A DNA stretch of 64,000 nucleotides from positions 151,518 through 215,517 of the forward strand of contig JAEPDS010000004.1 of NCBI GenBank assembly GCA_016842065.1. The letters are read 5' to 3'. Below, one piece after another: positions 41,877 to 52,005 of this stretch. The translations under genes were made by a program, and so were the position numbers. Each line of letters opens with the position of its first letter. The stretch's first letter is position 1. Below the pieces are notes generated by a model. That model searched no databases, was not told the DNA's origin, and saw only the letters and a program-made list of their open reading frames with translations. Source of the stretch: Candidatus Thiodiazotropha sp. 'RUGA' (GTDB lineage Bacteria > Pseudomonadota > Gammaproteobacteria > Chromatiales > Chromatiaceae).

Positions 41877-43505
41877 CTAGAGGGGCACTCTAGGAACCGC
41901 AGCAATCAGTTGCTGGGTATAGTCGTTTTGAGGATTGTTGACGATATCCTCGGTTCTTCCCTGTTCTACAATCTGTCCCTGATACATCACGGCAGTACGA
42001 TCACTGACATACTCAACAACGCCGATATTATGCGTAATGAACAACAGTGTAAGGTTGTGTTGCCGGCGAAGCTCCAACAGCATTTTCAGGATCTCAGCCT
42101 GAACCGAGACATCCAGCGCGCTGGTAATCTCGTCACACACGATGAATGAGGGTTCAAGGGATAACGCCCGGGCGATACCGATACGCTGGCGCTGGCCACC
42201 GGAGAACTCATGGGGATAGCGCCAAAGGGCATCCTCCTCCATCTGCACCTGCTGCAGTAGATCCCTGGCGAGCTCGATTCGCTCCTCCCGGCTCTCACCA
42301 ATGCCATGTACCTTCATCGGTTCGGTAAGGATGGCGGCAATACTCAATCGCGGATTCAATGAGGAGATCGGATCCTGAAAGATGATCTGCATATTGCGCC
42401 GGAACTGCCGCAGCTGGGCCGGTTTCATGCTGGTGATATCGGTGTTGTCAAAGGTGATCTGGCCTGCCGTCGGTTCGGTCAACCTGAGGATACCGCGCCC
42501 CAGGGTTGTCTTGCCGCTGCCCGACTCACCCACCAGGGCGAGAATCTGCCCCCGCGGGATCTCCAGATCGACACCGTCCACCGCCCGTACCTGATCGACT
42601 ACCCGACGCAGCAGGCCCTTGCGTACCGGAAAGTGGATCGCCAGGTCGTTCAATCGAATCAGTGGTGGCTGATCCTGCACAACCTGATGGGTCTCATGAC
42701 GCGCCAGGTTTTCCGGTAGTGCTGCGATCAGTGACTGGGTATAGACATGCTCAGGCTTGTGGATGATCTGATCGGTGGTACCGGTCTCCACCAGCTTGCC
42801 CTGCTGCATGACCCCGACCCGGTCTGCGATCTCCGAGACCACACCGAAATCGTGAGTGATGAAGAGAATCGCCATCCCGGTACGCTGCTGCAGTGCCTTC
42901 ATCAGACGCAAGATCTCACGCTGCACCGTCACATCCAGAGCGGTTGTCGGTTCATCCGCAATCAGCAGGTCCGGTTCACAGGCCATGGCCATGGCAATCA
43001 TCACCCGTTGACGCTGTCCACCGGAGAGTTGGTGGGGGTAGCTGTTGACCCGGGTTTCTGGATCGGGCAACTGCACATCCGTCAGGGCCTTCATCACCCG
43101 CTCCCAGGCCTCGCTGGCCGAGAGTTGAGGAAAGTGGAGCTTTACCGCCTCCAGGATCTGCTCGCCAATGGTGAATACCGGGTTGAGTGAGCTCATCGGC
43201 TCCTGAAAAATCATCGCAATCCGGCCACCCCGGATCTCGCGCATCTTCGACTCTTTCAATTCGCTCAGATCAACCGCATCACTCTCCCCGCTCTTGAACA
43301 GCACCTGCCCGTTCTGTTTCTGCAGGCCCGACTGGGGCAGTAGCCGCATGATGGAGAGTGCGGTGATCGATTTACCGCTACCCGACTCACCGACCAGACA
43401 GAAGGTCTCCCCCCGCTCGATCTCGAAGTCGATACCATCCACCGCCTTGATCGGTTCCGGTTGGTGTTTAAACCAGGTATACAGGGCTTTGACAGACAAC
43501 AGCAT
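41877..43505 (-). CDS. Peptide ABC importer, fused two-ATPase protein (YejF-like)
   Basis: 542 aa with two complete ATP-binding cassettes. The first has [27 protein letters not shown] and [13 protein letters not shown]; the second [28 protein letters not shown] and [11 protein letters not shown]. The second Walker B has ICDE-like spacing but is intact. It powers the oligopeptide importer encoded upstream; the overlap with the permease gene is 1 bp. Confidence 0.93.
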   Translation of the reverse strand: MLLSVKALYTWFKHQPEPIKAVDGIDFEIERGETFCLVGESGSGKSITALSIMRLLPQSGLQKQNGQVLFKSGESDAVDLSELKESKMREIRGGRIAMIFQEPMSSLNPVFTIGEQILEAVKLHFPQLSASEAWERVMKALTDVQLPDPETRVNSYPHQLSGGQRQRVMIAMAMACEPDLLIADEPTTALDVTVQREILRLMKALQQRTGMAILFITHDFGVVSEIADRVGVMQQGKLVETGTTDQIIHKPEHVYTQSLIAALPENLARHETHQVVQDQPPLIRLNDLAIHFPVRKGLLRRVVDQVRAVDGVDLEIPRGQILALVGESGSGKTTLGRGILRLTEPTAGQITFDNTDITSMKPAQLRQFRRNMQIIFQDPISSLNPRLSIAAILTEPMKVHGIGESREERIELARDLLQQVQMEEDALWRYPHEFSGGQRQRIGIARALSLEPSFIVCDEITSALDVSVQAEILKMLLELRRQHNLTLLFITHNIGVVEYVSDRTAVMYQGQIVEQGRTEDIVNNPQNDYTQQLIAAVPRVPL

Positions 43506-44677
43506 CAGTTCGACTTGCTCAGGTAGGGATCGATGGCATCTCTTAAGGATTCACCGATCAGGTTATAGGCAAACACTGTGAAGAAGATCGCACCGCCGGG
43601 AAAGGCCGCCATCCACCAGTTGAAACGGGAGGACTGTACTGCCTGGTTGAGCATCTCCCCCCAGGAGGGATCATCCACCAGACCCAGTCCAAGAAAACTC
43701 AGGGTCGCCTCTGCCAGAATCGCTGAAGCGACGCCGAAACTCGCCGCCACCAGAACCGGTCCCATACCGTTGGGCAGCATGTGCCTGAACAGTATGGAGG
43801 GTAATGGCAGACCCGCCGCCTCGGCCGCCTGTACGAAATCCTGCTTGCGCAGTCGCAGAAATTCCGCCCGTACATAGCGGGCAAAACCGGGCCAGCTGGT
43901 GATACCGATGATCACCATCATGATGTACAGACTGCGACCGAAAAAGGCGACAAAGGTAAGCAGCAGAAACAGGGTGGGCACCGCCTCGAAGATCTCCACC
44001 AGGCGCATCCCCAGAATATCCACGATGCCGGAAAAATAGCCCATCAATCCGCCAATGATCACACCGATCACCATCGCGATACCGGTGGCGACAAAGCCGA
44101 TGCCGAGGGCGATCCTGGAGGCATGGATCATCCGGCTGAGCACATCCGCGCCATTCTGCTCGGTGCCGAAAAAGTGCGGGCGATCAGCCTGAGACAGGGG
44201 TGCTTCAAGCCCGGTATCCCCCAGATCCCGCTGATAATCCTTGGGTGAATAGGGGACCGGGGCAAACACCACCCAGTCATAGACACCCTCACGCTCGGCA
44301 ACCCGATACTGCTCATAGATCACCAGCTTGGGCGGATCCACATAGCTGTAAGCCAGGCCTCCGCCGATACTCACCATGAGTACGAAAAGGCCCAGTTTAC
44401 GGGCCCCGCTGATTCGCCAGGGCAGCACCAGCAGCAGGCTGAAGAAGGCGATCAGAAACAGCACATCCTCGGCCTGCAGGTAGGTCAGCACCGGACTGCT
44501 CCAGACGCCGTTCTGGCTGAGCAGCAGAGGAAAACTGCTGGCCAGAAACGGCGCGAAGATACCGATCATCGCCAGCAGGGCAACCCAGCCCAAACCTAAC
44601 CTGGCGCCCCAGCGGACGAAGGTCTGACCGAGAATCCGGCGCCAGTAGCTTTGACGATGGGATGGCTGATCAGTCAT
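43505..44677 (-). CDS. Peptide ABC importer, inner permease (YejE-like)
   Basis: 390 aa. The conserved DppC/OppC permease core (about 190-390) has the EAA loop EAAGLPLPSILFRHMLPNG. Helices near the N-terminus are followed by a periplasmic domain of about 100 residues (GGGLAYSYVDPPK to AQQNGADVLSRM) larger than in the DppC family. It overlaps the YejB-like gene by 8 bp and the ATPase gene by 1 bp. Confidence 0.9.
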   Translation of the reverse strand: MTDQPSHRQSYWRRILGQTFVRWGARLGLGWVALLAMIGIFAPFLASSFPLLLSQNGVWSSPVLTYLQAEDVLFLIAFFSLLLVLPWRISGARKLGLFVLMVSIGGGLAYSYVDPPKLVIYEQYRVAEREGVYDWVVFAPVPYSPKDYQRDLGDTGLEAPLSQADRPHFFGTEQNGADVLSRMIHASRIALGIGFVATGIAMVIGVIIGGLMGYFSGIVDILGMRLVEIFEAVPTLFLLLTFVAFFGRSLYIMMVIIGITSWPGFARYVRAEFLRLRKQDFVQAAEAAGLPLPSILFRHMLPNGMGPVLVAASFGVASAILAEATLSFLGLGLVDDPSWGEMLNQAVQSSRFNWWMAAFPGGAIFFTVFAYNLIGESLRDAIDPYLSKSN

Positions 44678-46055
44678 AGCTCACCCTCGGATCGGCCAGT
44701 GCATAGAGCAGATCGGCGAGAAGATAACCCAGCAGGGTCAGCATGCCGCCAATCAAAGTGATCGACAGTACCAGCTCCCGGTCCCTGGTCTGCACCGCCT
44801 CGACGGCCAGCTTGCCCATCCCCTCGATACTGAAGATGCTCTCCACGATGATCGAACCGGCCAGCAGGCTGGGCAGCAGGCTGGCGGCCACCGTGATGAG
44901 TGGCAGCAGGCTGTTGCGAAACACATGCCGCCAGAGCACCACCGACTCCGCCAGACCTTTTGCCCTGGCCGTACGGGCATAGTCGGAGAGCAGATTTTCC
45001 AATACCGAGGTACGGGTCAGTTTCGCCAGACCGGCAAATCCGCCGTAAGAGAGACACAATACCGGTAGAGCCAGATGCCAGAGCCGATCGAACAGAAAGC
45101 CCCTCAACCAGCTCCCCTGCATGCCATACACGGCCAGCAGCAGACCGACCAACAGAGCACTGCTGAGAAAACCCAGTTGGCGCATCAGCAGATAGTCGGT
45201 ACTGGCCAGCCAGCCGGCCAACAGGGCGAACAGCAGCGGCATCAGGACAAACAGAGTGATCGATTGCTGGGTCTGCGGCAGGGCTTCGACCATCATGTAG
45301 CCCAGCACAGTCCAGCAAAGTGCAAGAAAAACAATCCGCAGGGATTTGGAGCCACTGCGTGCAATGCTCATGAACAGGGCCACCGAGACCACCAGACAGA
45401 GAAACAGCAGCCCCACATCCCAGAGGCTCGACCAGTGAGGCAGGAACACCTGATCCAGCACCAGACGGTCACTCAGACCGGCGGTGGGAAACCAGTGCCA
45501 ATACTGCTGATTGGCGAAGAAGCCGATCAGCATCACCCCGGCCAGCATGGTCGGCACCGACCAGAGGGCAAGCATCACGATACCGCTACTGACATCGAAG
45601 GAGCGACCCCGCTCCACGGCGGCTCGCACCCCCACCAGCAGGGCAAACATATAGACCAGGGGGATGCTCAGAACATTCAGCAAAACCGTTATCGGCACCC
45701 GTTCCGCCAGCAGATCGGTTACCGGGCGGCCATAACGAAAACTGCGTCCGAAGTCAGCCCCTTTACTCAAGGAGAATCCACTCATCTGATTCTCCTCGTC
45801 GAACACAAAACCGATCGGCGAGACATTGTTCAACCAACGCAGATACTGCATATAGGGGGGATCATCCAGACCGTAGAGCCGATTGTAGTAGGCTTCGATC
45901 TCCTGCTTCGCCTCCGGATCCAGGTTCTGGCCTTCAACCAGGCTCTGGGCACTGATTCCGCCGGGTGATGAGGCCATCACCACGAACACCACCAGCGTGA
46001 TCCCCAACAGGGTGGGAACCATCAGCAGCACTCTTCGGATCAGATAGGTCAGCAT
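44670..46055 (-). CDS. Peptide ABC importer, outer permease (YejB-like), extended
   Basis: 461 aa; DppB/YejB proteins are usually nearer 340-365. The DppB core helices and the EAA loop ARAKGLAESVVLWRHVFRNS are present. Between the core blocks lies an additional segment of about 100 residues with three to four extra hydrophobic helices (about 215-330). The N-terminal TM, LLGITLVVFVVMASSPGG, is typical. The gene begins 7 bp after the binding-protein gene. Confidence 0.9.
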   Translation of the reverse strand: MLTYLIRRVLLMVPTLLGITLVVFVVMASSPGGISAQSLVEGQNLDPEAKQEIEAYYNRLYGLDDPPYMQYLRWLNNVSPIGFVFDEENQMSGFSLSKGADFGRSFRYGRPVTDLLAERVPITVLLNVLSIPLVYMFALLVGVRAAVERGRSFDVSSGIVMLALWSVPTMLAGVMLIGFFANQQYWHWFPTAGLSDRLVLDQVFLPHWSSLWDVGLLFLCLVVSVALFMSIARSGSKSLRIVFLALCWTVLGYMMVEALPQTQQSITLFVLMPLLFALLAGWLASTDYLLMRQLGFLSSALLVGLLLAVYGMQGSWLRGFLFDRLWHLALPVLCLSYGGFAGLAKLTRTSVLENLLSDYARTARAKGLAESVVLWRHVFRNSLLPLITVAASLLPSLLAGSIIVESIFSIEGMGKLAVEAVQTRDRELVLSITLIGGMLTLLGYLLADLLYALADPRVSYD

Positions 46056-46061
46056 GCCCGA

Positions 46062-47933
46062 CTATTGCTTGTAGCGTTGTTGATCCGCCGGCACATAGGT
46101 CTCTACCGGCAGACTGTTCAGATTCAAGCCCAGCTTGGTCTGCAAAACATTTTGAATCCGCCGATCGATGAACACCAGGCTTTTACTGCGCTTCAGGAAG
46201 GTATAGGGCTGATCGTTGTAGAGCTCCCGCTCCGCAGCCTGCCACAGAGGCATACGCTTCTCCTCATCCACCGTCGCCCTCGCCTGATCGATCAGCTGAT
46301 CCAGTTTCTCGTTGCGATAGCCGATAAAATTATTACCCGCATCGGCAATCTGACTGCTGTGAAACATCTGATAGAGATCGGTCTCGAGACCGCTGGTCCA
46401 GCCCAGGGTGATGGCGTCGAAATCACGTTTCTTCATCAGATCGATCATCACCGACCACTCGGTTGGTTTGGGCTGTAACAGAATCCCCACCCGGGCCATC
46501 AGGTCCTTCAGAAAAAGCACCATCCGACCGGTGTCCTCATTGGCCTGAAAATAGACAAGGTCGAACTCAAAGGGAGCGCCTGACTCATCTTCGAGAATCC
46601 CGTCACCGTCCCGGTCGACATAACCCGCCTCGTTGAGCAGCGCCATGGCTCTGTTCTGATCGTAGGCTCTGGGTAACAGATCCGGATTATGCTGTTTACT
46701 GGTACCGGTGAAGGGGCTCATCGCCACATCCGCATACCCCAGATAGATCTCCTTATTGATCCGTTCACGATCGATCAGGTAGGTCATGGCCTGCCTGACC
46801 CTTGTATCCGCAAACCGGGTAGGCTGTTCGTCTCGTTGCTGGTTCCAGCCGATGTAGCTGTAGCCTGCAATCGGACTCATGTATTCCCAGCGTTCCGCCT
46901 TCTTCGCCAGATCCTTATCCTCAACCAGCTGTTTGTACTCTCTCGGTCGGGAGACATAGGTATCGATTTCACCATTGCGGAATGTGGTCAGGCGGGCACT
47001 GTCGTTCTCGATGATTCGCCACAACAGACGATTGTAAGCCGGCTGCACCGAGCCCCAATAACGGGGATTTCGCTGCAGTTCGATGATGCCTTTATCCGGT
47101 GACCAGTTGCGCGGATCCTCCAGCCGGTAGGGGCCGGATCCCAGTAGCAATCCCTTCGATTGGTTATAGCTGTTCGGCTCTTCCAGATAGGGTTCATAGA
47201 AGTGTTTGGGCATCACCGAGATACCCCCGGCCAGAGCCAGGGCGTTGAAATAGGGCTCGGCAAATTGAAACCGCACGGTCAGCATGTCCAGCGCCTCAAC
47301 GGATTTGATCTTGGCGTAGTAGGCCCGCTCCCTGGGAGCCTGAATCGCCGGATTCATGATGAAGTTGAAAGTGAACGCCACATCCTCGGCGGTGAGCGGT
47401 TTACCGTCTGAAAAGCGTAGACCTTCCCGCAGCTTGAAGACAAAGGTCAATCCGTCATCGCTGACCTCCCACTGCCTGGCCAACAGACCTTCCCACTCCA
47501 GGGTATCCGCATTACGCACCAGCAGACTCTCCAGGATATAGCCCTGTACGGTGGAGGCGTAGACATCCTCAGAAATAAACGGTGTGAGGGATTTGAGATT
47601 GACCCCGAATGCCCTGACCAGCCAGTCCCCTTCGGCATAATCCTCTTTTTGATTGGCTTGGTAAGCCCGTTCAAAGGCCGCCGGAACAGACCCGGTTTCA
47701 TCCGTCTGGGATTGGGAGGTGAGATTGACACCACTCTCCACGCGTCTGCCCAATGTTCTGAGCTGCATGTTGATATTACGGATATCCGCCGCCTGCTCCT
47801 GCATCAACTGCTCCATCTGCGCCATCTTCTGCCACTGCCGATCGACCATGTACATAGCCAGAATTATGGTGATGAGTACCACGGCGAGACCACCGAAATA
47901 GAGGATGTCCCGACCGTTCAAACGACGCTGCAT
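46062..47933 (-). CDS. Membrane-anchored peptide-binding protein of the ABC importer
   Basis: 623 aa. Residues about 9-29 form an uncleaved-looking transmembrane helix with no signal-peptidase site, followed by a coiled coil (about 33-60), then an SBP family 5 domain (DWLVRAFGVNLKSLTPFI onward) with LEWEGLLARQW and KGIIELQRNPRYWG. Most such binding proteins are soluble or lipid-anchored, so this layout is unusual. The C-terminal end is typical (PVETYVP). It is first in its four-gene operon. Confidence 0.9.
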   Translation of the reverse strand: MQRRLNGRDILYFGGLAVVLITIILAMYMVDRQWQKMAQMEQLMQEQAADIRNINMQLRTLGRRVESGVNLTSQSQTDETGSVPAAFERAYQANQKEDYAEGDWLVRAFGVNLKSLTPFISEDVYASTVQGYILESLLVRNADTLEWEGLLARQWEVSDDGLTFVFKLREGLRFSDGKPLTAEDVAFTFNFIMNPAIQAPRERAYYAKIKSVEALDMLTVRFQFAEPYFNALALAGGISVMPKHFYEPYLEEPNSYNQSKGLLLGSGPYRLEDPRNWSPDKGIIELQRNPRYWGSVQPAYNRLLWRIIENDSARLTTFRNGEIDTYVSRPREYKQLVEDKDLAKKAERWEYMSPIAGYSYIGWNQQRDEQPTRFADTRVRQAMTYLIDRERINKEIYLGYADVAMSPFTGTSKQHNPDLLPRAYDQNRAMALLNEAGYVDRDGDGILEDESGAPFEFDLVYFQANEDTGRMVLFLKDLMARVGILLQPKPTEWSVMIDLMKKRDFDAITLGWTSGLETDLYQMFHSSQIADAGNNFIGYRNEKLDQLIDQARATVDEEKRMPLWQAAERELYNDQPYTFLKRSKSLVFIDRRIQNVLQTKLGLNLNSLPVETYVPADQQRYKQ

Positions 47934-48318
47934 GAATGTTCTCCTGTGATTCAGGCCTAACCTATCCGAAACCCTGACCGGCCTATCTTATTCTTCAAAT
48001 CGATCCAATCTGCAATATCAATGGCGTAAGGTTGCCGGGTTAGCCAATTGGAGTCAATGGAGCACCACGGACCGGACTGCACATTTTTATTGACCTGCAA
48101 ACTGATACAGGCCGTGCTGCTTCTGGTCTGAGCATGCTTTGATCGGGCCATGGGTAGCTGAGATGTGGCCATAGCCCCGGCATGCTATGCTATTCGCCGG
48201 TTGGGTTCTCCGGTAGGTTACACGTTAATCTCGACAATAAGACGTCCCAATTAGACAGGAGAATTATCCTACCGCTCCTGTTTATTCACTAAACAACGAC
48301 GCCAGTAAGGAATTTTCA
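47934..48318. other. Gap between peptide importer and fabI
   Basis: 385 bp separating divergent genes. One minus-strand open frame (47957-48172, 71 codons, Trp- and Asp-containing C-terminal half) has no good binding site; I leave it as unproven. A promoter for each neighbour must be here; no consensus is clear. Confidence 0.35.
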
Positions 48319-49095
48319 ATGGGTTTTTTACAAGACAAACGCTTTCTCATCGTTGGCATTGCCAGCAACCGTTCCATCGCCTGGGGGGTTGCCGAAGCCA
48401 TGCACAGGGAGGGGGCGGAACTCGCCCTGACCTACCAGACTGAGAAATTGAAAAAACGGGTTGATGACGCTGCTGAAAAATTCTCGGCTTCGATTGTGGC
48501 GCCCCTCGATGTCACCGATGACCAGCAAATTGCCGACCTGATCGAGACCATAGAAAAAGAGTGGGGGTATCTCGACGGGATTGTCCATGCGGTCGGTTTT
48601 GCCCCCAGAGACCACCTGGAGGGAGGCTACCTGGACAACCTGACCCGGGATGGTTTCGCCCTCGCCCACGACATCAGTTCATACAGTTTTTCCGCACTCG
48701 CCAAAGCGGCACGCAATCTGATGCAGGGACGTAATGCCTCACTGGTGACCATGAGCTACCTGGGTGCGGTACGTACCGTACCGAACTACAACGTGATGGG
48801 GGTTGCCAAAGCCAGCCTTGAGGCGAGCGTCCGTTATCTGGCTGAATCGCTTGGCCCTGAAGGCATTCGGGTAAATGGCATATCGGCCGGACCGATCCGA
48901 ACCCTGGCGGCTTCCGGCATCAAGGATTTCAAAGGTATGCTGGATGAAGCGGAGAAGAAGAATCCGTTGCGACGTAATGTCACGATCGAACAAGTGGGTA
49001 ATGCCACCGCCTTCATCTGTTCCGACCTGGCCTCCGGTATCACCGGTGACATACTCTATGTCGACTCCGGCTACCACATCCTAGGCATGGCCTGA
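48319..49095 (+). CDS. fabI: Enoyl-ACP reductase (NADH)
   Basis: 258 aa. The nucleotide site [18 protein letters not shown] and the catalytic Tyr-x6-Lys pattern ([10 protein letters not shown], about 156-164) are FabI hallmarks. It performs the last step of fatty-acid elongation. It is monocistronic with a strong terminator downstream. Confidence 0.97.
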   Translation: MGFLQDKRFLIVGIASNRSIAWGVAEAMHREGAELALTYQTEKLKKRVDDAAEKFSASIVAPLDVTDDQQIADLIETIEKEWGYLDGIVHAVGFAPRDHLEGGYLDNLTRDGFALAHDISSYSFSALAKAARNLMQGRNASLVTMSYLGAVRTVPNYNVMGVAKASLEASVRYLAESLGPEGIRVNGISAGPIRTLAASGIKDFKGMLDEAEKKNPLRRNVTIEQVGNATAFICSDLASGITGDILYVDSGYHILGMA

Positions 49096-49123
49096 TCATT
49101 TAACAAGATTGAATTGAGATTTA

Positions 49124-49150
49124 AGGTGCGGCTGATGCCGCGCCTTTTTT
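49124..49150 (+). terminator. Terminator of fabI
   Basis: GGTGCGGC-TGAT-GCCGCGCC followed by TTTTTT, about 30 bp after the fabI stop. It is a clear intrinsic terminator. Confidence 0.9.
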
Positions 49151-49158
49151 ATTTGTTA

Positions 49159-49350
49159 AGTCCGCAAATGAACGCGAATAAACGCAAATGGGTTTAGTGA
49201 TGCGGATCGACCTGGAGCAATCGAATTAAGCCGCGAATGGACGCCAATCACCGCCAATATATCACGGTGCATCTGAAATACGATCCAATCCCAAACCCTA
49301 TTTCAATTTGCGCTTCTTATTTGCGTTTTTAGCGTTCATTTGCGGACTTA
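49159..49350. repeat. Family C repeat, inverted pair of about 190 bp
   Basis: The left block (49161-49191) has CGCAAATGAA, CGCGAATAAA, CGCAAATGGG; the right block (about 49319-49349) is nearly its reverse complement (ATTTGCGTTTTTAGCGTTC). A third block CCGCGAATGGACGCCAATCA lies inside (from 49231). It fills the gap between fabI and ppiD. Confidence 0.7.
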
Positions 49351-49411
49351 AATTTTCTTAACAAACCTACTCGCTGTCCTGCTTAAGAAGGATCTGCACA
49401 TCGGCACGGGA

Positions 49412-51271
49412 TTAGAGATCTTCGAGTACCCGATCGTAGTAGCTTCTGCCATACAGACGCCGCATGTTTTCAACCTGCTGCACTTTACTCTCATCCGAGA
49501 CGGATTCACCTTCGGTGACTTGTGAGAGTGCGAATACAGCAAAGTCACCCTGGGCCAGTTTGACACTGCTTGAGCTGATCTCACCCGCCTGCGGCTTTGC
49601 CGTGCGGAACAGTTCGCTCGACAGGGCCGGTGGCAGCTCTCTGCTGTTGCGGGTTACGGTGATCGGTCCGGTTACCGGATAAGTGCCAGCAACCTGCATC
49701 AGCGGATTGGAAGTGGAAATCTCAGCCACACGCTTGGCCGCTTCTGCTCCGGCCTGCTCTTCCGCCTTCTGTTTGGTGAGCAGCTCGACGATCCGACTGC
49801 GCACATCCTCCAGAGGCTCAACTGAAGCCTCCTGGTGATCCAATACCCGTACCACCACGGAACTGGTGGAATCGAGTTCGATCAATTCACTGTTATTGCG
49901 CTCTTTCAGAACATCGTCACTGAATGCCGCACCCAGTACTTTGGGTTTCGCCAATGGTCCGGCCTGCTGATCCCGGGTCATCCATTCGCTCTCTTCCACA
50001 GTCAGTCCCAGGGCGGATGCTGAGGATTCCAGGGAGGTGGGATCGTCATAACTCAGGTTGGCCAGCTCTTCGGCCATCTCAAAGTAGCGTTTTTCACCCT
50101 CTGCCAGACGGTAGCCCTTCTCCACTTCGCTTTTGGCTTCATCAAATGGCTTGACGCTGCCGGCCTTTATGCCGGTGAGTTTAATCAGATGAAAACCGAA
50201 GTTACTGCGCACCGGCTCACTCACAGCACCCTCTTCGAGAGTGAATACGGCGTTCTCGAAAGCCGGATCCATGATGCCCTTGCCAAACATTCCCAGGTCA
50301 CCCCCTGAAGCGGCTGAGCCGGGATCCTGGGAGTGCTGCTTGGCCAGTTCGGCGAAAGACTCCCCCGCACGAACCTGTTCCGCCAGATCCTCGATTTTCT
50401 GTTTCGCTTCATCAACGGCTGTCTGATCAGCATCGGCGGTAACCTGGATCAGGATATGGCTTGCCTGTCGCTGTTCAGGCAGACCGTAGAGATCCTGATT
50501 ATCGTCGTAGAAACCCCGTAGCAGCTCATCATCGAGATCGACGGTCTCGCCGATCGCTGCGGCATCCAACAGGATGTATTCGAGCTTGATCTTCTCCGGC
50601 GAGATGAAGGCGCTCTCATTGCTCTCGTAGAAGGAGGTCACCTCACTGTCAGTGACAGAATTGTCCACCAGGTAATCCGCGGCCGGAATGGTGAAATAGG
50701 TGATCTCACGGGTCTGTTTCTGCAGACGATCGCTCTCACTGACTTCGCGTGAAGTAATGAACGCACCGCTCTCAACCGCCTGGGTCAGCTGCTCGGCAAC
50801 CAGCGCACGCCTGACTCGCTCTTCAAAGCCGGCCGGGGAGAGTCCCTGCAGCTGCAGTGAGCGCTCATAGGTCTCTTGATCGAAGCGTCCATCCTTGTGA
50901 AAGATCGACATGCTCAAAATCGCCGCCTGGATCATGCTGCTACCGGCACGCAGTCCCATCTCATGGGAGGCCTGCTGCAGCACTTCATCGTTGACCAAAC
51001 GGTTGAGCACCTCTTTTCTCATCCGCACATCATCGAACAGTTCCGGCCGATAGGCGGAACCCAGCTGATCACGCAGCTGCTGACGAAAACGTTGAAACTG
51101 GGATTCCAGACTGCGCTCAGTAATCTCCACGCCATTGACGGTGGCAGCCAGAGGTTCTGAACCGATTCCCAGATAGGATTGAATCCCCCATAGTGCAAAA
51201 GGGATTGAGATGAGGATGACGATTGCCCAAGCGATCCAGCCCTGAGCCTTATCTCTGATTTCCTGAAGCAT
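49412..51271 (-). CDS. ppiD: Periplasmic folding chaperone PpiD
   Basis: 619 aa. An N-terminal membrane helix (about 12-34, GWIAWAIVILISIPFALWG) anchors it to the inner membrane. SurA-type N domain (about 45-170), a parvulin domain with ASHILIQVTAD and FGFHLIKLTGI, and a SurA-like C-terminal domain follow. It assists folding of exported proteins. It follows the tRNA genes and hupB, as in E. coli. Confidence 0.94.
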   Translation of the reverse strand: MLQEIRDKAQGWIAWAIVILISIPFALWGIQSYLGIGSEPLAATVNGVEITERSLESQFQRFRQQLRDQLGSAYRPELFDDVRMRKEVLNRLVNDEVLQQASHEMGLRAGSSMIQAAILSMSIFHKDGRFDQETYERSLQLQGLSPAGFEERVRRALVAEQLTQAVESGAFITSREVSESDRLQKQTREITYFTIPAADYLVDNSVTDSEVTSFYESNESAFISPEKIKLEYILLDAAAIGETVDLDDELLRGFYDDNQDLYGLPEQRQASHILIQVTADADQTAVDEAKQKIEDLAEQVRAGESFAELAKQHSQDPGSAASGGDLGMFGKGIMDPAFENAVFTLEEGAVSEPVRSNFGFHLIKLTGIKAGSVKPFDEAKSEVEKGYRLAEGEKRYFEMAEELANLSYDDPTSLESSASALGLTVEESEWMTRDQQAGPLAKPKVLGAAFSDDVLKERNNSELIELDSTSSVVVRVLDHQEASVEPLEDVRSRIVELLTKQKAEEQAGAEAAKRVAEISTSNPLMQVAGTYPVTGPITVTRNSRELPPALSSELFRTAKPQAGEISSSSVKLAQGDFAVFALSQVTEGESVSDESKVQQVENMRRLYGRSYYDRVLEDL

Positions 51272-51326
51272 GATCAGTGACTCGAAATATTATTATTACC
51301 AGGATCGAGATCCGGGTATCTGGTTA

Positions 51327-51361
51327 AACAAAAACGGGGTATCTGATTGAGATACCCCGTT
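51327..51361 (-). terminator. Terminator downstream of tRNA-Asp
   Basis: ACGGGGTATCT-gattg-AGATACCCCGT (11-bp perfect stem, 5-base loop); on the minus strand it is followed by a T-rich run. It ends the hupB / tRNA transcript before ppiD. Confidence 0.88.
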
Positions 51362-51373
51362 AATGATTAATGT

Positions 51374-51450
51374 TGGCGGAGCGGACGGGACTCGAACCCG
51401 CGACCCCCGGCGTGACAGGCCGGTATTCTAACCAACTGAACTACCGCTCC
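51374..51450 (-). tRNA. tRNA-Asp (GTC)
   Basis: 77 nt including encoded CCA. Anticodon GTC in CGGCCTGTCACGCCGG, acceptor GGAGCGG/CCGCTCC. It lies between tRNA-Val and ppiD. Confidence 0.97.
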
Positions 51451-51454
51451 TAAA

Positions 51455-51530
51455 TGGTGGGTGCTGCAGGGATCGAACCTGCGACCCTCGCCTTGTAAGG
51501 GCGATGCTCTCCCAGCTGAGCTAAGCACCC
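51455..51530 (-). tRNA. tRNA-Val (TAC)
   Basis: 76 nt including encoded CCA. Anticodon TAC in GCCCTTACAAGGC, acceptor GGGTGCT/AGCACCC. It is 4 nt from tRNA-Asp and 14 nt after hupB. Confidence 0.97.
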
Positions 51531-51544
51531 CGGTAGAAGGCGCG

Positions 51545-51817
51545 CTAGTTTATTGCATCCTTCAACGCTTTACCAGCTTTAAATGACGGGATTTTCGATG
51601 CTTTGATCTTAATCGTCTCTCCGGTCTGGGGATTGCGGCCTTCACGGGCAGCGCGTTCTTTCACGGAAAAGGTGCCAAATCCCACCAGAGAGAGCGTATC
51701 ACCGGCTTTCATCGCTTCAGTCACAGCGTTTACCATACCGTCAAGTGCCCGTCCTGCAGCGGCCTTGGAAATATCCGCGGATTCCGCCATTGCCTCAATT
51801 AGTTCGGCCTTATTCAT
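51545..51817 (-). CDS. hupB: DNA-binding protein HU-beta
   Basis: 90 aa. The HU fold is evident from the N-terminal helices ([20 protein letters not shown]) and the DNA-binding beta-arm with [19 protein letters not shown]. It is a dimeric nucleoid protein. The order lon-hupB-tRNAs-ppiD is standard. Confidence 0.97.
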   Translation of the reverse strand: MNKAELIEAMAESADISKAAAGRALDGMVNAVTEAMKAGDTLSLVGFGTFSVKERAAREGRNPQTGETIKIKASKIPSFKAGKALKDAIN

Positions 51818-52005
51818 TAATCAGTTTCCCCTATGGTCTGGGCGGATCATTCCGCCTTACGAATTATATGTAGTGGCCCTGCAGCAGGGCCCGAAACGCC
51901 AGAGTTTATACCGGCTGCCTGACAACCTGTCAAGCAATGGCCTACGCTAAAATGCCGCAATAAGCCAAGCTGTGACAGGTCTTCATGTTCTAAATTAACA
52001 GTGTA

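Noticed and set aside
47957..48172. Minus-strand open frame of 71 codons before the peptide importer
   Set aside because: No good binding site and a skewed first half. I keep it only as a mention in the gap entry.
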